Below, piece by piece: positions 8,328 to 16,988 of a stretch of DNA of 64,000 nucleotides. The stretch's first letter is position 1, and every line of letters begins with the position of its first letter. The DNA is taken from contig JAJCYI010000222.1 of NCBI GenBank assembly GCA_029263015.1, forward strand, positions 1 through 64,000, read 5' to 3'. Made by a program: the position numbers and the translations under genes. The notes beneath the pieces are model-generated. The model was not told the origin of the DNA. It did not search any database and saw only the letters and a list, made by a program, of their open reading frames with translations. The stretch is from Saprospiraceae bacterium. Its GTDB lineage: Bacteria; Bacteroidota; Bacteroidia; Chitinophagales; Saprospiraceae.

Positions 8328-9425
8328 ATGGAGAATAAAGAAAACCTTCTTGGCGTCGTCGAAACTGTTTTTAAATGGAAAAAGGTAATCATTTATACTT
8401 GCCTGGCGACGGCAATTGGAGCGAGTATCGTGGCACTTTTGCTGCCGGTATATTACAAGTCGAGCACTGCGTTTTATGCCGCCAGCCCTGACTTGGCAAC
8501 TCCGGAATCCATTTTCGGAAATTCGAGCAAAGCCCCTCAATATTATGGTACAACGAACGATACGGAGCGCCTTATGAGCATCGCCAATTCAGGTGAACTG
8601 ACTAGTTTTATGATTGATAGTTTTGACCTTTATGAGCGTTATGACATTGACCCAGCGTCCAAGCTTGGCCCATATACTATCCGGCTGAAATTCGGGGATC
8701 ATTTTGATGTGGTGAAAACCAAATACGATGCGATCGAACTTTCGATGGAAGATGAAGAAAAGGAAATGGCTGCAAAAATGGCGAACGCCGCTCGTGATTA
8801 TATTGCTGCCGTTAGCCAAAAACTCGTTAAGAACAGCCAGTCAAAACTGCTTACCATTTTTAAGCTGAATATTGATGAAAAGGAAGTACAGCTTGATTCT
8901 TTGAACGGCCAATTGCAAAGCGTGCGTAAAGAATACGGCGTGTACAATCCGACGGCCCAAAGCGACGGGCTGACTGACCTGCTCGCCAAGGCTGAGTCAA
9001 AATTGTACAATACCCAAGCTCGGTTAGAGGCCCTGACGGGCGTCAATTCACTCAGGGATACGGTCAGGTTAATGAAGGCCTCAGTCAAAGGATATGAAAA
9101 CGAATTATTGAAATTGAATGAACGCATAGGGGTCTTCAACAATGGTATGGCAGAGGTAGAAATGCTGGCAAGTATCCAAGATATTGCGAGTCAAAAATTA
9201 GCTGAAGATCGGGAGCATTTCAAACTCATCAAATCTTCTTACGAATCTGAATTCCCAACCATTATACTGCTCGAAACTGCACCGGTGCCAATTATCAAAT
9301 CCCGCCCAAAAAGGTCATTGATCGTGGTGGCTTCGGTAATGATCGCTTTTGTTTTCAGCGTCATCGGTATCATTATCTTCGATACCTACCGCGATGTAAA
9401 TTGGAAAAAAGTGATGGATCTTTGA
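8328..9425 (+). CDS. Wzz-type chain-length determinant protein
   Basis: 365 residues from the ATG at 8328 (an in-frame codon at 8274 would add 18 residues with no membrane logic). Two transmembrane segments frame the protein: residues about 21-42 after the basic FKWKK, and about 327-350 (SLIVVASVMIAFVFSVIGIIIF). The periplasmic middle is rich in coiled coil (roughly 175-300), as in Wzz/PCP proteins that set polysaccharide length. The Pro-containing PIIKSRPKRS just before the second helix is typical. There is no C-terminal kinase domain. It lies between the flippase and the polymerase/ligase gene. Confidence 0.88.
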   Translation: MENKENLLGVVETVFKWKKVIIYTCLATAIGASIVALLLPVYYKSSTAFYAASPDLATPESIFGNSSKAPQYYGTTNDTERLMSIANSGELTSFMIDSFDLYERYDIDPASKLGPYTIRLKFGDHFDVVKTKYDAIELSMEDEEKEMAAKMANAARDYIAAVSQKLVKNSQSKLLTIFKLNIDEKEVQLDSLNGQLQSVRKEYGVYNPTAQSDGLTDLLAKAESKLYNTQARLEALTGVNSLRDTVRLMKASVKGYENELLKLNERIGVFNNGMAEVEMLASIQDIASQKLAEDREHFKLIKSSYESEFPTIILLETAPVPIIKSRPKRSLIVVASVMIAFVFSVIGIIIFDTYRDVNWKKVMDL

Positions 9426-9426
9426 T

Positions 9427-9482
9427 ATTTATGAATGGTGATTTATGATTGATAAAGACCAGCAATCATAAATCAAAAATCA
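9427..9482. repeat. Heptamer array of eight words, partly self-complementary
   Basis: Eight successive 7-bp words (ATTTATG twice, then a run ending ..AATCA three times) fill the spacer between the Wzz-like and Wzy-like genes. The first half can pair with the second (TTTATGATTG with CAATCATAAA), giving a hairpin in the message. Confidence 0.6.
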
Positions 9483-9488
9483 TCAAGT

Positions 9489-10934
9489 TTGACTTTTTCC
9501 GAACAACAAACAAAATACCTCATCATTGGCTTTTGCACCATCACGGTGGTTAGCTTGCTGGTGGGTATTGCTGGTTACTGGTATTTTCTGGCGGCAGTGC
9601 CGGCAGCGCTGTTGTTTGTTTATTTGGCGGTGATTGATTTCAAAAAGATCTTTTTTTTACTGTTTGCCTTGTTGCCGCTTACCGTGGAGGTTTGGCTGCC
9701 GAACGGCGTGGTCACGGACCTGCCGACCGAGCCGATGCAGGTTATCTTGATGGGCATTTTTTTTCTTTATGTTTTGAGACAGGGAAAAACACTTGACGGG
9801 CGGTTTGTGACTCATCCGATAACCTTATTGTTGTTGCTCCACTTGGCCTGGTTGTTTCTTACTGCGCTCACCTCCGAAGCGTTCGTAGTTTCGTTTAAAT
9901 TTTTCCTCGCCAAAATCTGGTACATCACGACCTTCTTTTTTCTCGCTGGTTTTTTATTGAAAACCGAACGGGACATCAAAATATTAACTTGGTGTGTGCT
10001 GTTGCCGCTCTGCCTGACAATTTTCTATGTGCTGGCCAACCAAGCTGGCGATGGGTTCAGCTTCGCAGCGGTGAACGAAGCGATGGCGCCATTTTATCGA
10101 AACAAAGTAGCGTATGCCTGCATGTTGTCTATTTTTCTTCCATTCGTTTGGTTCTTGCGGGCGAGGTATGCCAAGTATTCTGGCAAATGGTGGCTTGTTG
10201 TAGCCATCACACTTTTGTTGATTATAGGTGTGCAGTTTTCATATACCCGCGCTGCGTATTTAACATTGGTGATGGCCATCGGGAGCTATTATGTTGTAAA
10301 ATGGAAATTAATGAAAGTAGTATTGGGTGGTGCGACGGTCTTGATGGTTTTGTTCGTGCTCAATATTGTCCAGCACAATAATTATCTAGACCAGAAACCC
10401 ACTTATGAAAAGACGATCACCCATGATGAGTTTGGCGATCTGATAAGTGCCACTGCCAAAGGACGGGATGTCTCCACGATGGAACGGGTGTACCGTTGGG
10501 TGGCCGGGGGACACATGATCGCTGACAAACCCATACTGGGCTTTGGTCCCGGCACTTTCACAAAATTTTACAAAAGCTATTCATTGGTGGGTTTTGCCAC
10601 TTATGTGAGCGATAATGACGAGAGCTCCGGTATCCATTGTTATTATCTCATGACCTGGGTGGAGCAAGGTTTCATAGGCTTACTGATCTTCATCGCTCTC
10701 GTCTATTTTGTGCTATTGAAGGGTGAGCAGGTCTATCATCAGACCGTTTCGGCTGGTCGCCGCCGCATTGTGATGACGGCCATCCTGACCTCGGTCGTTA
10801 TTGATGGCCTGCTGCTCATGAACGACCTTGTGGAATCAGATAAGATCGGGTCGTTCTTCTTCCTGTGCATGGCGCTAATCGTGAGCATGGATTTGCAGAA
10901 CAAGAAGGAAGGTAGATTGATGAGTGGTGAGTGA
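9489..10934 (+). CDS. O-antigen ligase / polymerase family membrane protein (Wzy/WaaL-like)
   Basis: 481 residues with about 11-12 transmembrane helices and one large periplasmic loop at about 295-385. That loop holds the Wzy_C/O-antigen-ligase pattern: RVYRWVAGGHMIADKPILGFGPGTF and, further on, a conserved His in SSGIHCYYLMTWVEQGFIG. These enzymes join lipid-linked repeat units or move glycan onto lipid A or protein. The only in-frame start is TTG at 9489; a stop lies at 9453 and there is no ATG between. It continues the flippase/Wzz block. Polymerase and ligase cannot be told apart from sequence. Confidence 0.85.
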   Translation: MTFSEQQTKYLIIGFCTITVVSLLVGIAGYWYFLAAVPAALLFVYLAVIDFKKIFFLLFALLPLTVEVWLPNGVVTDLPTEPMQVILMGIFFLYVLRQGKTLDGRFVTHPITLLLLLHLAWLFLTALTSEAFVVSFKFFLAKIWYITTFFFLAGFLLKTERDIKILTWCVLLPLCLTIFYVLANQAGDGFSFAAVNEAMAPFYRNKVAYACMLSIFLPFVWFLRARYAKYSGKWWLVVAITLLLIIGVQFSYTRAAYLTLVMAIGSYYVVKWKLMKVVLGGATVLMVLFVLNIVQHNNYLDQKPTYEKTITHDEFGDLISATAKGRDVSTMERVYRWVAGGHMIADKPILGFGPGTFTKFYKSYSLVGFATYVSDNDESSGIHCYYLMTWVEQGFIGLLIFIALVYFVLLKGEQVYHQTVSAGRRRIVMTAILTSVVIDGLLLMNDLVESDKIGSFFFLCMALIVSMDLQNKKEGRLMSGE

Positions 10935-10947
10935 TGATTTCTCAATT

Positions 10948-11649
10948 TCAATCTGCTTTTTCGAATAGTTCAACTACTGCCATTTCAAATCCTTTCACTA
11001 CATTGGATTTCAATGAATCACCTGCTTTGTAAATTCCTTTTAAAGCATATTTTTTTTCTTTTAAAACATGTACTTCAACTGTTTTCAGTTCAGTGTCCAC
11101 TAACCAGTATTCGAGAACGCCATGTTTTTGATAAAGGTTGAATTTGTTTTTTTTGTCATTCCTTTTAGTGGAGGGAGAGAATATTTCAACTGCAAGGTCA
11201 GGAGCACCAAATATCCAATCCTTGATGATTGCATTCCTTTCTTTCGAAACAAAGAGGATATCAGGCTGGACAATGTTTTTCTCATCAAAATGTACATCCA
11301 TCGGGGAGGAAAAGACTTTTCCCAATTTTTGTTGTTTCACAAAAAAGAAGAGATAGTTAAATATATTTCCGAGGATGAGTTGGTGTAGGGTCTTTGGAGA
11401 AGCTATATAAATTAATTTTCCGTTTTGTAGTTCAAATGGGGCGCCTTCTGGCAATTGCATAAAATCTTTTTTGCTATAAGTAGCTAGTGGGTCAATGGTA
11501 AATAGCACATATTCCCCTTTCTCGTTCTCGAACAACATGACTTGCTCGCCCAGCATGGCATAGGTGTTTCCCTTTAGAATGTCATCGAAGCTGTGGACAA
11601 TTTGCAAGTACCTATTTTGCTTTTGTTTTAATACAGTTGTATCTGTCAT
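10948..11649 (-). CDS. Uma2-family (DUF820) putative endonuclease
   Basis: 233 residues. The Uma2/DUF820 signature of the PD-(D/E)XK nuclease superfamily is complete: GKLIYIASPKTLHQLILGNIF, then DVHFDEKNIVQPDILFVS with the catalytic Asp, GAPDLAVEIFSPST with the Glu, and KFNLYQKHGVLEYWLVD. Proteins of this family are very abundant in Cyanobacteria and some Bacteroidota. Their biological job is unproven, though a nuclease fold is well supported. It is convergent with the Wzy-like gene (13 bp between stops) and stands alone downstream of the acyl-CoA ligase on the same strand. Confidence 0.9.
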   Translation of the reverse strand: MTDTTVLKQKQNRYLQIVHSFDDILKGNTYAMLGEQVMLFENEKGEYVLFTIDPLATYSKKDFMQLPEGAPFELQNGKLIYIASPKTLHQLILGNIFNYLFFFVKQQKLGKVFSSPMDVHFDEKNIVQPDILFVSKERNAIIKDWIFGAPDLAVEIFSPSTKRNDKKNKFNLYQKHGVLEYWLVDTELKTVEVHVLKEKKYALKGIYKAGDSLKSNVVKGFEMAVVELFEKAD

Positions 11650-11678
11650 GAATCAATTGTTTTAGCAAAGTTGTGGGT

Positions 11679-11714
11679 CAATGTACTGTGAATCTGGGGA
11701 TTCGCAGTACATTG
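11679..11714 (-). terminator. 16-bp stem-loop after the acyl-CoA ligase gene
   Basis: Arms 11679-11694 and 11699-11714 pair with one exception around a TGGG loop (arm word CAATGTACTG). It follows the ligase stop by 44 bp on the minus strand and precedes the Uma2 gene. No T-run follows, so it may slow or stabilise rather than terminate. The single odd pair would be a U-G wobble on the plus-strand RNA but a C-A mismatch on the minus strand. Confidence 0.45.
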
Positions 11715-11757
11715 GGCTCACCAAACAAAAATACGGTTTTTTAGATAGGGTTCAAAT

Positions 11758-13524
11758 TCAGAACATCTTCTTAATCTCCTTCTCAAATCGCTCTTTCAAA
11801 ACCCTTCTGTTCAACTTCAAAGTGAAGGTCAATCCTCCTTTTTCGACGGTCCATTCCTCATGCATTAAGGTGTACTTCCGAATGCGTTCGTGTGGCTCAA
11901 GTGGTTCATTAAGGGAGTCCATTTCAGTCTGCATGAATTTTAAAACCATCGTATTGTGTACCATGAACTGTGGAGCAGTCCAATGCACGTTGTTTTCTGT
12001 ACACCAATTTTCGAGCGCGATGAAATCAGGGACAATCAAGGCAGCAGCGTGGGGGCGGTTCAGCCCCATGACCATGACCTGGGAAATGAAAGGTGAATTT
12101 TTCAAATGGTTTTCCACCTTTTGTGGAGCGACAAATTTACCGCTGCTCGTTTTGAAAATATCTCTTTTCCGGTCGGTTATTTTCAAAAAACGGCGGTGGA
12201 CAAAACGGCCAATATCGCCAGTGTGCAGCCAACCATTTTTATCCAATACCTCAGCGGTGGCTTCAGGGGCATTGTAATAGCCGACCATTACGTTCGGTCC
12301 TTTGACCCATATTTCACCTTCGCCATTTTCGTTTGGTTGGTTAATTTTAACGTCTACGCCTGGAAGGGGAATACCGACCGTGCCAAAGCGGTAAAGCCCT
12401 GGCTCAAAGTGGTTGAGTGAAACCACGGGCGAAGATTCCGTCAGACCATAACCCTCCCGCACAGGTATGCCGGCTGCGCAGTACAGCCTGGCGAGTTTTG
12501 GTTGCAGGGCAGCAGCCCCAACGACCATGCCTTCCACCTTGCCGCCAAATGCTTGCCTGAGTTTTCGATAAACCAGCAGGTCGAGAAATTTGTGCTGCAA
12601 CCAATACATGGGGGACAATCTTTCCAAAGGGTCAAAATTTTCACCTAAACTGATTGCCCAGTCGAATATCTTTTTGCCCAACCAGCCTTTTCCGCTGCGG
12701 GTCTCGAGCGATAGGGCATATATTTTTTCCAATACTCTGGGAACAGCTGAAAGGAAATTGGGCCGCACCTCCTGTGCATCTGTGAAGAGTTGGTCCAGGC
12801 CTTCAGAATAATAGAGGGAAGTGCCTGCCGCCATATAATTAAAGGTAGTTGATCGCTCAAGGATGTGGCTCAATGGCAGATAGCTTAGGGCTTTTTTATC
12901 GTGGTCGATCGGTACGATTGTCATCACCGATTTAATATTGCTAACGATGTTTTGGTGGGAAAGCATGACTCCTTTCGGCGAACCAGTAGTGCCAGAAGTA
13001 TAAATAATGGTGGCGATGTCAGTTGGGACAATGCTATCTTTTATTTTTTTAATATCAACGGATCCCTCTATGGTCGGTTTGGCAAGCAGTTCCTTGGTGT
13101 GTTGGCCATGTTTACTTTTTGAAAAAACAAACAGCTTTAATTTTTTGTCCGAAACAGCAGCTATTTTCTCTGCCAATTCCTCGTTCGAGGCAAAACAATA
13201 TTTTAAACCCGCATCTTGAATAATAAAAGAAATATCGGTTTCGCTGGCCGAATGGTGAATGGGCACGACGATAACACCAATTTGTTGTAACGCCAGGTCC
13301 ACAAGGTTCCAAATTGGACTGCCACAATGGGCGATGATGCCCGCCTTGTCCCCCCTCTGAAACCCAGCCCGCAACATGCCAGCACTCAACATTTGCACAT
13401 GTTCCAGGCATTTTTCTGTGGAATAGTAAGTCCATTTGCCTTTCCGGCGGTAAGCCAAAGCAATTTTTTGCGGGTACTTGGCCTGCTGATAAGGGAGTAT
13501 GTCGAAAAGGCGTTTGAAATCCAT
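11758..13524 (-). CDS. Long-chain fatty acid-CoA ligase (AMP-binding)
   Basis: 588 residues. It activates fatty acids to acyl-AMP and then acyl-CoA. The adenylation motifs are intact: YTSGTTGSPKGVMLSHQN near residues 174-191 (phosphate loop), LPLSHILER, the GYGLTESSPVVS motif near 360, GWLHTGDIG near 430 and KITDRKRDIFKTSSGKFVAPQKVE near 447-470 with the hinge and catalytic Lys region. The overall form (long helical insert after the LSHILER motif) is that of FAA1/FadD15-type long-chain enzymes. It is monocistronic or followed by the Uma2 gene after a hairpin. Confidence 0.93.
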   Translation of the reverse strand: MDFKRLFDILPYQQAKYPQKIALAYRRKGKWTYYSTEKCLEHVQMLSAGMLRAGFQRGDKAGIIAHCGSPIWNLVDLALQQIGVIVVPIHHSASETDISFIIQDAGLKYCFASNEELAEKIAAVSDKKLKLFVFSKSKHGQHTKELLAKPTIEGSVDIKKIKDSIVPTDIATIIYTSGTTGSPKGVMLSHQNIVSNIKSVMTIVPIDHDKKALSYLPLSHILERSTTFNYMAAGTSLYYSEGLDQLFTDAQEVRPNFLSAVPRVLEKIYALSLETRSGKGWLGKKIFDWAISLGENFDPLERLSPMYWLQHKFLDLLVYRKLRQAFGGKVEGMVVGAAALQPKLARLYCAAGIPVREGYGLTESSPVVSLNHFEPGLYRFGTVGIPLPGVDVKINQPNENGEGEIWVKGPNVMVGYYNAPEATAEVLDKNGWLHTGDIGRFVHRRFLKITDRKRDIFKTSSGKFVAPQKVENHLKNSPFISQVMVMGLNRPHAAALIVPDFIALENWCTENNVHWTAPQFMVHNTMVLKFMQTEMDSLNEPLEPHERIRKYTLMHEEWTVEKGGLTFTLKLNRRVLKERFEKEIKKMF

Positions 13525-13588
13525 ATGCGCGATTTGTTTCTAACTACTTACATTTGGCAGTAAATGTAAAAATAATTGTGAGTTGTGA

Positions 13589-13670
13589 GGGGTCAGGATT
13601 CAGGGACAGAAGCTAAAGCCCAAAAATATAACTCACACTTCCTCTTTTCATTTCTCTGACCCCTGACCCC
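13589..13670. repeat. Heptamer words forming an inverted pair
   Basis: Three 7-bp words begin at 13589 (GGGGTCA, GGATTCA, GGGACAG) and two copies of CTGACCC lie at 13656-13669. GGGGTCAGG (13589-13597) is the exact reverse complement of CCTGACCCC (13662-13670). Placed in the divergent spacer between the acyl-CoA ligase and the permease gene. Confidence 0.5.
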
Positions 13671-13685
13671 TAAAATATATTCAAT

Positions 13686-14804
13686 ATGAAAATTTCCAGC
13701 CGGACGGTCACGCTCATCGTAAGCCTGCTATTGATGGCTTCTTTGGTTTATTTTTTCACAAATATTGTGATCTACGTTTGCATTGCTTGGGTGCTGTCCA
13801 TGATCGGACAGCCATTGGTGCAATTTTTTCAAAGAAAGATTCGGATCTGGAAATTCCATGCTGGGCCAAATTTTTCTGCCGTACTCACGCTTCTCACTTT
13901 TTTTCTGGTGGTTTTCATAATAATCCGGTTGTTTGTGCCGCCTATTGTTACTCAAATAAACAACCTAGCGGGGGTCGACTATGCCCAGATAGCAATGGCG
14001 TTGGAAGAGCCGATGAGCCACTTGCAACAGTCGCTTGCCAAATACGGTATTTTGCAATCCGCAGATCCGTTGGACCAACAATTAAAAGAAAATTTGTCTG
14101 TGTGGTTGGAGCCAGCTACTATAGGCAATTACTTTGGGGGATTGTTATCTGCTGCTGGAGGTGTTTTGGTGGGAGTGGTGTCCGTTCTCTTCATCACTTT
14201 TTTTTTCCTGAAAGAACAAGGGCTATTTGTCAATTTCATTGCCGCTATCATGCCGCCACAATACGATTCGCAGGTCCACCGGGCCATTTCGGATGTAGCC
14301 ACCATGTTGAGCCGCTACTTTCGGGGGCTGCTTTTACAGATGCTGAGTTTCGCATCATTCGTGACCTTGGCGCTGACCGTGCTCGGGGTGAAAAATGCAC
14401 TTCTCATTGGTGTGTTAGCGGCCTTGCTAAATGTCATCCCATATATCGGGCCGATGATCGGGGCGGTGTTCGGCATCATCTTTACCATCTCCTCTGGGCT
14501 TGACCTGGATTTTTATACCCAAATGTTGCCCCTCCTCATCAAGGTCGTTAGTGTTTTTGCTGCTGCTCAAATGCTGGATAATTATATTCTACAGCCTTAT
14601 ATTTTTTCCAGCAGCGTACTAGCTCATCCGCTCGAAATCTTTATTGTCGTATTGATGGGGGCGCAGATAAACGGCATACTGGGTATGGTGTTGGCTATTC
14701 CATTTTATACCGTTTTACGTGCTGTCGCCGCAGCATTCCTGAGTGAGTTCCACATAGTGCAATATTTGACGGAAAGAATGAATAAATTGAAAATTAGAAA
14801 TTAG
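13686..14804 (+). CDS. AI-2E family transporter (PerM-like permease)
   Basis: 372 residues with about eight transmembrane helices. The family pattern is clear: a pair of N-terminal helices (LVYFFTNIVIYVCIAWVLSM..GQPLV), a long periplasmic segment (about 95-145, EEPMSHLQQSLAKYGI), then GGVLVGVVSVLFITFFFLKE, and the C-terminal LLNVIPYIGPMIGAVFG and LEIFIVVLMGAQINGILGMVLAIPFY. Members export varied small solutes (autoinducer-2, sodium/proton exchange); the substrate here is unknown. The last residues, KLKIRN, are encoded by the start of a heptamer array that runs through the stop codon. Confidence 0.92.
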   Translation: MKISSRTVTLIVSLLLMASLVYFFTNIVIYVCIAWVLSMIGQPLVQFFQRKIRIWKFHAGPNFSAVLTLLTFFLVVFIIIRLFVPPIVTQINNLAGVDYAQIAMALEEPMSHLQQSLAKYGILQSADPLDQQLKENLSVWLEPATIGNYFGGLLSAAGGVLVGVVSVLFITFFFLKEQGLFVNFIAAIMPPQYDSQVHRAISDVATMLSRYFRGLLLQMLSFASFVTLALTVLGVKNALLIGVLAALLNVIPYIGPMIGAVFGIIFTISSGLDLDFYTQMLPLLIKVVSVFAAAQMLDNYILQPYIFSSSVLAHPLEIFIVVLMGAQINGILGMVLAIPFYTVLRAVAAAFLSEFHIVQYLTERMNKLKIRN

Positions 14805-14903
14805 AAATTAGAAATTGGAAATTTCCAGTGTAACTCAATTATCAATTATCAATTATCAATTATCAATTATCAATTATCAATTATCAATTATCAATTATCA
14901 ATT
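14790..14903. repeat. Two adjacent heptamer arrays overlapping two gene ends
   Basis: 14790-14822 repeats the word AGAAATT about four times and encodes the end of the permease. After a 13-bp gap, 14836-14903 repeats CAATTAT nearly ten times with no error and runs through the stop codon (14898-14900) of the convergent TMTC-like gene. The arrays fill the whole space between the two convergent genes. Confidence 0.9.
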
Positions 14904-16799
14904 CCCCAATCTCTCTGCTTTTTCCAAATAAGGCCGTCCTTTATCCACCTGCCCAGCATCGCGGTAAGCCGAACCAAGGTAACGGTTGATAAGTGGATCG
15001 TTGGGGGCATATTGTAGGGCCTGTGAAAACCATTTTATTGCTTCTGTAAAGTTGCCCATTTGACCGTTGATGGCACCGAGGTTGCGCAGTGCATCCACCA
15101 TGCGAGGGTTTTCTTGTACGGCAGTTTCATACATTTCTTTGGCTTTTGCATTGTCGCCCATTTCGGAATATAGCGTACCCATATTGCTATGTACGAGTGC
15201 AAAATTGGGACGGTATTTTAAAGCCAAGTTATAATGCTCCAATGCTTTTGGGAAATTTTTGTCCCGGTAATATGCAAGACCCAATTGTCCATAAGCGTCA
15301 TGGTAGGCAGGCAGTATTTCTGTTGCTTTTGTGAAATGGAATTTTGCTTTATCATACCATGATTTTTTTTCTTTTGGCGTAGCTGCGTCGTTTCCGTTTT
15401 TCACTAATTCAAGTCCGTAGTGGAAATTTAATTTTGCAGAATTTGGGGAAACCTCAATATCTTTTTCATAAAGTGTAAAACTGCTTTCCCAGTCATAATT
15501 TCTGGTAAATGTTTTTGCGCTATATAAAAATAATATTACGATTGTTGTGCCCCATAAAGCTTTGTTATTAAAAATATAGGAAAAAGAAAATGGCTGATTG
15601 TCTTTGATTTTTTCTTTAAATATTTTCATCAATAAATAAGCGAGCGCCATTGCAAAAGCAGGTGATGCCGAGTATAAGAGCCTGTCACCGAAACTTGTCC
15701 CGATCATGATGATAATGTTTGATGAAATAGAAAAATTAATCAAGAAAAACAAAATAATAAATGACCATAAATTTTTGCTTCTCAATTTCATCAATGCAAA
15801 CATTCCCATGGCGACCCAAGCCAGCAATGACAACAATGTCCGCCAATCTCCAAGATTGGTCAATGGGATTTGATTATACCCAAAATCGCTGCAAAGCGGG
15901 TGTGGGAAAAGAAGTGTCCATAAATATTTCCCCAATAATAAAAAGACACTGGCAAGCTGTGTCCCTTCGTTAGTTGCCCCTGCCAGGAAATTGTCCAATA
16001 CAGAAATATTGCCTGGGTTTCCAAATGCCCCGATAACGTTGCTTCTGATTAAAATAAAAACTATGGCACAAAGAAGAAATGGAAGGGAGGTTAGAATGAT
16101 GTTTTTTATTTTTTTATCCGTAAAAAAATAAATGCAAAGTGGGAAAATGGCAATAAAAGTGATCGAGTTCTCTTTTGAAAAAAGGGCGATGATATAAGTA
16201 AAAACTGCACCGATGATCCATTTAATGTTTTCTTTTTCAATATATCGCCATATAAAATTAAGCGTCAATATACACATCAAAAACATTACTATTTCATCTC
16301 GACTTTTAATATTTGCAACAACCTCCACATGGACGGGGTGTGCCATAAAAAAAAGGGTGGCCAATAAAGGAAAAATAAGATTGTATTTTCTCATCATCCT
16401 TGCCAAAGTGAGGAATAATATGCCACCCGTCAGTGCATATAATAATACATTAATAATATGGCTTAATTCAGGCGTGTCGGGGTCCAATTCCCATTCAATG
16501 GAAAACATGGACATAGGAACAGGTCGATACAATTCACCTGGACCTGGGCGATAGCCATACCGGGCGTGGGTTGTCCATTGTGTGGCAATGCCATCAAACC
16601 CTTGCTTGGTAACAAAATTTTCTTTTATCTGCGAAAAATCATCGAGTACATAACCGTGGGTAAGAGTGTTTGAGTACAATAAAAAGCCAAATATGGATAT
16701 GGCCAAAGCGATAAAATATAAACTATTAGACGACTTTTTTTCAATGGGCCTTTTAATTTTATTACTTTTTATAGCCTTGTTTCTTTTTGATTTTTTCAC
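14898..16799 (-). CDS. TMTC-like membrane protein with C-terminal TPR repeats
   Basis: 633 residues. After a very basic N-terminus (about 25 residues, mostly Lys/Arg) there are about 10-11 transmembrane helices to residue 440. The first lumenal/periplasmic loop has the acidic pair in GYVLDDFSQIKEN, as GT-C fold glycosyltransferases do, and LYRPVPM follows, a motif of the DUF1736/TMTC group. FGDRLLYSASPAFAMALAYLL matches the Arg-x-Leu-Tyr-x-x-Ser segment of that group. Five TPRs fill about 450-633. Eukaryotic TMTC proteins are O-mannosyltransferases for cadherins; a bacterial protein glycosylation role is plausible but inferred. The stop codon lies inside a heptamer array. Confidence 0.85.
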   Translation of the reverse strand: MKKSKRNKAIKSNKIKRPIEKKSSNSLYFIALAISIFGFLLYSNTLTHGYVLDDFSQIKENFVTKQGFDGIATQWTTHARYGYRPGPGELYRPVPMSMFSIEWELDPDTPELSHIINVLLYALTGGILFLTLARMMRKYNLIFPLLATLFFMAHPVHVEVVANIKSRDEIVMFLMCILTLNFIWRYIEKENIKWIIGAVFTYIIALFSKENSITFIAIFPLCIYFFTDKKIKNIILTSLPFLLCAIVFILIRSNVIGAFGNPGNISVLDNFLAGATNEGTQLASVFLLLGKYLWTLLFPHPLCSDFGYNQIPLTNLGDWRTLLSLLAWVAMGMFALMKLRSKNLWSFIILFFLINFSISSNIIIMIGTSFGDRLLYSASPAFAMALAYLLMKIFKEKIKDNQPFSFSYIFNNKALWGTTIVILFLYSAKTFTRNYDWESSFTLYEKDIEVSPNSAKLNFHYGLELVKNGNDAATPKEKKSWYDKAKFHFTKATEILPAYHDAYGQLGLAYYRDKNFPKALEHYNLALKYRPNFALVHSNMGTLYSEMGDNAKAKEMYETAVQENPRMVDALRNLGAINGQMGNFTEAIKWFSQALQYAPNDPLINRYLGSAYRDAGQVDKGRPYLEKAERLGN

Positions 16800-16882
16800 C
16801 GCTGTTGTTTTATTGTTTTTGGTTCAAATAGGAACAGGTAAGAAATGGATTTTGATATTTTGAAAAAGACTGTTTTTTTACC

Positions 16883-16966
16883 TAATCACTAATCACTAAT
16901 CACTAATCACTAATCACTAATCACTAATCACTAATCACTGACCTCTGACTCCTCTCCCCTGACCCC
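16883..16966. repeat. Heptamer array: eight TAATCAC words followed by four CTGACCY-type words
   Basis: 16883-16938 carries eight exact copies of TAATCAC; the phase then continues, still in sevens, with four related words of another kind (CTGACCT, CTGACTC and so on) to about 16965. It fills the spacer between two minus-strand genes. Confidence 0.85.
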
Positions 16967-16988
16967 TTTTTCAAAACAAAAATAAGGG

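Noticed and set aside
14836-14903. Regular short repeats resembling a CRISPR array
   Set aside because: The units are 7 bp without spacers; there are no unique spacers and no cas genes anywhere in the window.
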